64,000 bases of DNA from Hysterangium stoloniferum (taxonomy: Eukaryota > Basidiomycota > Agaricomycetes > Hysterangiales > Hysterangiaceae), in contig WHVD01000042.1 in assembly GCA_015178975.1 (NCBI GenBank), positions 1-64,000 on the forward strand, given 5' to 3'. Of the stretch, positions 57,168 through 64,000 are shown in pieces. Position 1 is the first letter of the stretch; the number at the start of each line of letters is the position of its first letter. The translations under genes and the position numbers were made by a program. The notes beneath the pieces were generated by a model. The model saw only the letters and a program-made list of their open reading frames with translations. It searched no databases and had not been told where the DNA came from.

Positions 57168-58661
57168 GTTTACTGAGTAGTGCAGGTGAGCAGTGAGTGA
57201 CGGTGGTAAAGAGTGGGTGAAGTGAGGGTACGTAAGAGTTTGGCTGTGCCATCCCGGGGTGAGGAGATGAAGAATTCTTTGTCCAGGTCTACTAAGAGCA
57301 CCTCGCGTCTATGCTTGTGCCAGGCTTGGATTGAAAGATCCTACTCCTTGCGCATCCGCATCTTACATTATGATCATGCTTCTTGCTTTTGAGCATGATA
57401 TCTTACAGGTTAATTGACCCATCCCTTGAAGTTGATTCTAATTGATTCTCATGTATCTCTGACCATGCGAGATCGTATAACCCATGTTTTGTATCATATG
57501 CTTTGTCGAGCTGAAGTGTGGGAGGGACAAGAGAAACAAGGTGGAAGCAACCATCCTGACGAAGGTTGCATTGTGACCTGTCATACAACGTGGTATATTT
57601 TTTTTATACCTTGTGCCTAGAGATGGGAGAAGGGCGGGTAACGTCTCAAAAGCATCTATTCAACTTTCTCCCTGTACACCTATATCTGAGGGGGAACAGT
57701 CTATGTCGGCTCACAGGAACCCTTTACCTCGCACGCGGCTCTCTCAGAGTCAGGCTTTGCCCCCCCCCCTGTGCATAATCCGTGTTTTTTCGAAGGTATG
57801 TAAATTTTAGTATATAGCTTCAGTTTCTGGGAACGAGACGTCTATTTTTAATATTTCTCTCGTACCCCACACAACCCCCAGCCTCTAAAACCTGGGTGGA
57901 CAGGTTTCATACTCTCTCTATCTGAGTCTAATATCTCATATCATATGCAGTCGTACTGCATCAGTCTAGATGATTATCGTCTCTCTGAGACACGGAAATA
58001 CGAATTATTCATAGTATATTATAATTTCTTTTTGAATGACTACGATCCCCTACTTCTTAACGCTGTTCTGCCTCAAACGATGACTTTGCAAGCTTGAAGA
58101 CGCAAGACCTCAAGTTCAAATAAGATGAATGATCTCAAGACTCGTGACTGTTCTCTCGTATCATCAAAATTCAAGGGTCAAGCAAATGTTAGGATTAACT
58201 GTTGCCGTTTTACGTCGGAGAAAATATGTCTCCTGAACCGTTCGTCCTAGATTAAGCAAGGGTTCGTTTTAGCGGCATGATCTCCAGGGAGTCCTCGCCA
58301 CTGCCAAGAATAACCAATAATGCATCAAGGCATAAAAAAAGAAGAGCCGTCTGACTTGTCCCAAAAAGGCACATGACGGATATCAAATTATAAAGACGGT
58401 AACATGTGTTGAATGTCGGATGCATGCATGGAAGCGAAATGGGGGGGAATCTACAGATGAGGCGTCCAGCTTTGAGGAAGCTGAGTACGTCTAGAAGCTA
58501 AGAAGAAGTTCTGATCGGCCCATCCTATTTAACGGAAAGCGAATCCACAAGGCGCAGGGCATTTATGTATGGATCTGAGTCTAACAAAGGCGGGATCTTA
58601 AACACCTATTTCTTTTTATTCCCCCCCACTCTCTTTGATCTTATCATACCCTCACACACAG
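57168..58661 (+). other. upstream region, copy 1 of a diverged segmental duplication
   Basis: From about 57560 the sequence is collinear with 61950-63160: shared ATCGTCTCTCTGAGACAC, GAAGACGCAAGACCTCAAG, TTTACGTCGGA and GAGGCGTCCAGCTTTGA in the same order. No gene is recognised within it. It leads into the Zn2Cys6 gene and may hold its promoter. Confidence 0.65.
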
Positions 58662-59389
58662 ATGCACACATCCAAAGCCTCCATCCACTATCACCGCGTT
58701 GTGCGGGCCTGCATAACCAAAAGTCGCGTTGCGAGGAAGAGAGGCCCTGCAGCGGCTGCAGAACTAGGGGAAAGGCACAGACATGTACAGATGGGTGTCA
58801 GCGGTGTAGGAAAAAGAAACTGGCGTGAGTTACGCCTCGGATTGCCTCCGATGTTTCGTACTCCGTCCACACTCACCCACATGTACACAGGTGCGACGGC
58901 AACAGTCCCTGTTCTGCTTGCGTGAAAAATCGCTCAACATGTCTCCGTCCTGTCCACACCGCCTCCAGCCTCAGGCGAAACCACGTCCCCCCGTTCCGGC
59001 TACCTGCTGTCCTCCCTCATCCCTCTCAACCCTCACCGACGCCGTATCAACCCCTCGACAAAATCTGCCACGCGTGCAAAACAGATGCCGTTACATGCGA
59101 CGGGGAATTACCTTGCTCTCGCTGCTCAGAGCGGGGGACTCGGTGTATTTTTACCCCACTCCCCGGACCAAAGCTCCGTCGCGCAGGTTGTCGGCAAAAC
59201 CAGATCAAGTTCCAGAGGGCACGGCCGTGTCAGCCCTGCGTCGATGGAGGGTTCAAATGCATAGACAACCCACGCAAAGGGAAGGGCCGAGGCTTGAGAT
59301 TGAAATTAGCCTGTGCTGGGGCTGCGCGAGCATGCACAAGGTGCTACACCGGCATTTGCCACATCATTGTTCTTTTGAGTTTAGCTTAA
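58662..59389 (+). CDS. protein with tandem Zn2Cys6 binuclear-cluster modules, partly decayed
   Basis: ATG at 58662 (MHTSKASIHYHRVVRAC). One intron, 58825-58890 (GTGAGT-ACACAG). Joining its exons gives four consecutive modules. Module 1 is frameshifted near 58715 (NQKSRCEEERPCSGC). Module 2 spans the intron and is canonical C-x2-C-x6-C-x5-C-x2-C-x6-C (CQRCRKKKLAC, then SPCSACVKNRSTC). Module 3 is canonical (CHACKTDAVTC, then LPCSRCSERGTRC). Module 4 is degenerate (RPCQPCVDGGFKC). Single Zn2Cys6 domains define fungal transcription factors; no middle homology region or other partner is seen. Module 1's frameshift makes the 5' part doubtful. A kinase-like gene follows on the same strand. Confidence 0.55.
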
Positions 59390-59529
59390 CCCTTTGTTGC
59401 CACACGTCTATTGTTCTCAAGGCGTATATAACTAGTATAGAGTCCTTGTACTTACACTATCCGTTTGCCTCCTACGAGACACAGAGGGTCAAACGGAAAT
59501 CACATTTGTCTTTGCTTCTAATTACTGTG

Positions 59530-60630
59530 AGCTTGCAGATTTTATTCCAACAGTTGGACATAGAGATCACGGATGACATGGCCTTTGTGACCCGAACACC
59601 TTGCACCTCTTCCAAGTTAAACTTGATCCAAAAGGCCACACTTACGTATTTTATTGTCCCACGTACATGGCTGTAGGATCTCCTCTCCGCCCCTCGACTC
59701 GTGTTTTCAAGGCCTACTGCGTCCAAACTAGGAAGTTGGTGCTTCTCAAGGACACATGGATGCTCGTTTCAAATAGTCAGACCCCCGAACATATGATGTA
59801 TGAGAAGCTGGAGAAACATGGTGTCAGGAATATCTGCACATGCAAGGAGGGATGTGATGTGTTAGATCAGTTTACCAAGACGCCTTTCTTCGCCATTGCG
59901 GCGATTGCAGCACCATCGACTGGTTCTGAACGAAATTGGAAGATCTCTAACTGATTTTAGGAATACAAAAGAGATGGTGACTGCAGTGAGAGACGGCATC
60001 ACAGGTACGTATATCGGTCTCTCAATGGAATTGCCGCTGATTCCTTTTCGACAGCCCACGAGGACGCTTATGACAAGGCTGAAATTCTTCACAGAGATAT
60101 CAGCTCAGCCGATATTATTATCACTAACACCGGCGGCGGATTTCTAATTGACTGGGATCTTTGCAAAAAGCTTCAACATATACATCAAAGGACAAGCACA
60201 CATTGAAAGGACTGTGAGTACCTCCCCTACTCTCCGAATCCTATTGGGAAGTCTTCTGAACTTTGTTTGGCGTTTTATTATCTGTTTCTGTCACGGACAG
60301 GATACTTGGCAATTCATGGCTGCTCGTTTGCTGGTGATTCCCACCTACGGGGAGCTACCAGCGATCCCTGATCGGGGTGACGACTTGGAGTGCTTCTTCT
60401 ACGTCCTTGTCTGGATTGCCTTGAGCATAGTTTTGTTAAGTGTGCGCTCACCAGAATGTTCCATGCAGCTTTGCCCTAAAGGAGCCGCGAAAGGAGGAGA
60501 TAGGAAGAAAGTCGAAATGTGCTTCTCCGACCCATTCCAAGATTTTCGTTTATTCAATGTTTCGTTGAAGGAGTTAATCGAAACATTGGCGACAACGTTG
60601 CGGTACGATACGAAAAGGCGCCGACAGTAA
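59530..60630 (+). pseudogene. FunK1-type fungal protein kinase, N-terminally incomplete
   Basis: N-lobe: AVGSPLRPSTRVFKAYCVQT then KLVLLKDTWM with the ATP-anchoring Lys, MMYEKLEKHGVRNI. C-lobe after an intron (GTACGT to CGACAG, about 60005-60052): YDKAEILHRDISSADII with the catalytic HRD, FLIDWDL in place of DFG as is usual in FunK1, then after another GTGAGT intron DTWQFMAARLL and DDLECFFYVLVWIAL. The catalytic-loop Asn that FunK1 enzymes normally carry (HRDISxGN) reads Asp here. The N-terminal ~200 residues of the family were not found, and a stop separates blocks near 59955, so it is likely a decayed or partial copy. FunK1 kinases are expanded in basidiomycetes; substrates unknown. Confidence 0.65.
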
Positions 60631-61949
60631 CAAAATTGCAGGATACAATGTGCTACTCCAACAGACCGCGAGTAGGACCTCTTTAGAGAAATTGTGATCA
60701 GAACAGCTTATCACCCAAAATCCTTTCAGGAAATATATGAACCGACAAGACAATTTGAAAGGCTATGGCTGGATGTAATCTGAATTAACGAAGGCATTAG
60801 AGAAGAGTGGTTGAAATGAGCATGGTGACCGTGTTCAGCGCGATCTATCAACTCCCCCTCCTACACAGCCTATGGCACCAAAGACTGAATATTCTGAAGA
60901 CGGAGCTGGTCTGATCTCAAGGGACCCATTTCGCTAGTGGTGCAAGATACCAGCATACCCGTTATGAAAATCGATTGTAATTGTTAGTATTTTGTTGAAT
61001 ACCTCCCCTGATGCAATATGACCGCGCACTTTCGGAATATAGTTTGAATATTTTTGAAATGCAGCCTGTCGTGGCAACTAGCGTTGCCACCCTTCAACAA
61101 ATTTCTTTCTTATTATGAAAAAAAGCTAATTGAAGAAGGCACTTTTTGATCCCGGGGATATTTACCCAAGGCTTTTGCGGGACACGAAAACTATACAAAT
61201 ATAGGGGTGTATTTGGGCTTTGAAGTCCTAGTATGAATTACAAAACCACTGTTGTTGTCCAATAAGCCCCAGTTCCCGCGTCCCACCTCGTTCCAGGAGT
61301 TCCATCCCCAAGTCTCCTCAACCATTTCCCCGCTACTGAGGTCATGTCGTGGCATACATTAAATATTAGTGATAGTGAACTGGAATACATTTCCTAGTTA
61401 TCAATTGGGAAAGGCTCCAGACGAAAGGGAATATATACCTTCAGAAGCAGGGTATTTGCCTCGGAAACTTTCAACTTCTTCCACGAAAAAGAGTTCGAGC
61501 ATATTGTCTGGGTCATCCAAACGCAGGTACACCTAGCTACATTTAAAATGTGTAACAAAGATATTGATCGGATGCCGGTTTGCTGGCGGCCATCGCCTCT
61601 TCCAGACTACATAAGCAATCGGTACCGATGGTGATTCGATGATGTTGCCATTTTGCTCCCGCAGCTGCACAGATTAGAGAGCAGACAGCTCACCGTTATT
61701 GACATTATGAATAGGGCATTGCGAACCTCGATCTATGTTGCTTTTTCTATATCCAAATATGTGTCTGCGCAACTCAGTTTGTTTATGACTTTGATTCTGG
61801 TTTGATTGTCTCGTCATATCCCAATTTGTGTCTGCGCAACTCAGCTCCATTATGGCTTTGATTCCAGTAAATTTTATTCTGGTTCAATATATCTGGAATT
61901 TAGCGGGGACTGGCAATGGTTGTACTACCCTTTTGAGCCCTATGAAGAT
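60631..61949. other. intergenic; small repeats only
   Basis: An 8-bp-stem palindrome GTGGCAACTAGCGTTGCCAC near 61070, and a ~75-base tandem duplication (GTGTCTGCGCAACTCAG twice, 61762 and 61826). No gene supported. Confidence 0.45.
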
Positions 61950-63165
61950 GCGTGCATCAAGGACCTTTTTTAAGACAACGGGGTGGAAGTTGTAACTCGT
62001 CCTTCAATGTTGTGCTCTTTATATCTTGTGCACCACGAGAGATAACGCATCAAAAAGATCTATGTAACTTTCTCACTGCCCGCACCTACACCTATGCGCC
62101 TTCGCCATCTGTGTCGACTCATTGGATCCTCCTACCAGTTCTCTCTGGCTTCGGAACACCACTGGATAATCCGTTTGTATTTTTTAAACGTAAGTAGATC
62201 TTAAAGTATATGGTCTCAGTTTTCCCACACCCACCTTGTCCCGTTATTTTTCTCCCTCCCTATTGAAGGAGAGGCATCTATTTTTTAGTATTTTTAACGT
62301 CCCCCAGGTGCCTCTACAACTCAGGAGTCGATATATGTGGATGGGTTGCATTACCTCTATATCTCATCGTATATCTCACGTTACGTGCGGTTCTCCTGCC
62401 GAAGCCTAGAACAGTATCGTCTCTCTGAGACACCTATCAATTATTCATAGTATATTACAATTTCTCCTTGAATCCCAATGATCTCGCATCTCTTAATGCA
62501 GTTCTGCATCAAACTATCAGCAGTGAAGACGCAAGACCTCAAGTCACTTCAAGGATAATTATTTGAGCTCAAAATTCCTCAAGTTCATAATTGACTGTTC
62601 TGTTAAATTTGACCACATCCTTAAATCCTCCCGCCCTCAAACTCTACCAGGGCTCAAGATTCAATATGTTACCCTTTACGTCGGAAAAATAGTTGTTCAG
62701 AGTGTTCTTCTATTGAGCTATGGTACGTGTTGACGATGTGATCCCCGGTGCAATGGAGTCCCCCCTGCAACATGGGCTGCTGCCGAGGATACCGGTGGTG
62801 CATCAAGGCAAAGACCGCGGACAAACTTAAAAGGGGTATGAACCAGGCCCGAAAGAGGGTTGTCAGAAGGAGATAGCAGAGATCTGGCGATGAGTCCCTT
62901 CGTAAAGGGAATGCATATGAACCTTGAAATGGTAGGAAGTCAGATCTGGGACCAAAAGAGAAAAGAACTGAACCAACAAAAAAAAACAGAATGTCAAAAT
63001 GGGGAGAATAGCATGTGTTGAGAGTGCGTGCATGGAAGCGAGATGGGATCGAGGCGTCCAGCTTTGAAGAAGTTACGGTTGGAATCCAAAAGATTCTCAT
63101 CGGGCCCGCTTGGTCATGCTCGCAACACGAAACAACAAAGCGCAAGGCATTTATGGATCGGAATC
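61950..63165 (+). repeat. segmental duplication, copy 2
   Basis: Collinear and diverged relative to about 57560-58600, with the same ordered landmarks. Here it is not followed by a Zn2Cys6 gene, only by unrecognised sequence. Confidence 0.65.
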
Positions 63166-64000
63166 TCGATAAGTGCTCTCTGCCGTAGACGAGCAAGGAA
63201 TTAGAGTGTAACACAGTGAATAAACTTGAGAGTATCCTGGAGCCTGTAAGAATGAAGGAGGGCGAGTGGTTTCAAGTTGTTTAAAAGGCAGGAATGAAAC
63301 GTTGGGTATCGGGTATAAAGCACCGCCACACTGGAACTTAATTCCCCTGATAACTGCACATTAAAAGCCCAGCATCCCTGCTACCTGCCAATCTCAACTT
63401 CAAACGAGACGACTCTGAGCAGCCACAATATCGTACGGGCTGAAAGCCTCTCACAAGAGGTTGAGTTGCTACAACCATTGGTTTCCCCAGTTGCATCGAG
63501 CTCAGAAAAACGGGAGAAGTTCATTGACGCGGTTATAAGGGAAACGTTCCGGGGAAGCTTCGAGACCGATGGAGCTGTAATTAACATGGGCACAGTTTGT
63601 GCTATCGAGTTCCCGAAGACGACCGGCATGTGCCACTGTCTGCAGATGTTGTGGAAGTCTGGGTTCAGGAATGGGTGCGTAACACGAGATAGCCTTTCAT
63701 GTACACTGTCGACACACTGGACGCTTTCAGTGACTAGGAGAGACAAATTGTCATGATCCACCGACTATTATTCAAATGCGATGTAGATCCACCAAAGCCA
63801 CATCCAGCCTCAGTCCATATTACCCTCATGACGTGGACTGGGGAGTGGACTCACTGTATGGGGGCTCATCGACATCTTCGAGTTTTGAAATTAGAGCCGG
63901 GTATTTCTGTGGAGTTGGTTTGGAAAGGGTTGGGATGAATGTGCTTTTCAGCGCAAAGAAAGCTTCGCTGATGGCAAAGTTGATTATATACAATCTAATG
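63166..64000. other. right edge, nothing firmly recognised
   Basis: A plus-strand frame (63466-63756) reads VASSSEKREKFIDAVIRETF and might be the first exon of a gene running past the window edge, after a TATA-like GGTATAAAGC at 63314. No family recognised. Confidence 0.35.

Overview
The window looks like nuclear DNA of a filamentous basidiomycete, most likely an Agaricomycete. Genes are split by many 45-80 base GT-AG introns. The recognisable gene families are typical of that group: a fungal 2OG-Fe(II) dioxygenase of the TET/JBP-like type, a JmjC protein, an EF-hand/ZZ-finger protein, a DUF2235 hydrolase, Zn2Cys6 modules, a FunK1-type kinase and a C2H2/RecQ-like helicase remnant. I cannot name the species. 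Well over half of the window is transposon or repeat sequence.

Layout. 1-1370 is a broken C2H2-RecQ helicase remnant that runs off the left edge. 1.9-10.0 kb, minus strand, holds an unrecognised multi-exon gene, a long JmjC gene with one in-frame stop, and an apparently whole 2OG-Fe(II) dioxygenase gene whose start lies 38 bases from a Tc1 insertion. 10.07-14.82 kb is Tc1 copy 1, carrying a 2.8 kb non-autonomous Helitron. 15.6-16.7 kb is an unrecognised gene. 17.2-19.1 kb is a ~380-base tandem array, cut by the 3' part of a Ty3/Gypsy fossil (19.1-23.4 kb). 23.5-24.75 kb is a DUF2235 remnant. 25.3-26.65 kb has repeats, a 30-bp-arm palindrome and a third Helitron 5' end. 27.0-30.9 kb is the best host gene (EF-hand plus two ZZ fingers).

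32.5-42.65 kb is Tc1 copy 2. Inside it are a 656-base TRIM-like LTR element with a tRNA-like sequence in each LTR, and an 8.0 kb Helitron with Rep, PIF1-type helicase and two coding minisatellites. 42.65-49.2 kb is a graveyard of MITEs, solo LTRs with perfect target duplications, and minisatellites. 49.9-51.2 kb is a weak gag-like remnant. 52.0-55.2 kb, minus strand, holds two decayed host genes, one with repeated zinc-module motifs. 55.57-57.17 kb is Tc1 copy 3. 57.2-64.0 kb has a diverged segmental duplication flanking a tandem Zn2Cys6 gene and a FunK1-type kinase.

The main story is nesting. Tc1 copies 1 and 2 both have the middle of the transposase gene (including the first catalytic Asp) replaced by a third copy of their own terminal-repeat sequence. 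Each also has a Helitron inserted at exactly the same base of that third copy. The second standout is the small LTR element with Pol III-like tRNA sequence inside its LTRs, a fungal parallel to plant Cassandra elements, which carry 5S RNA in theirs. No CRISPR, prokaryotic operon or rRNA feature was seen.
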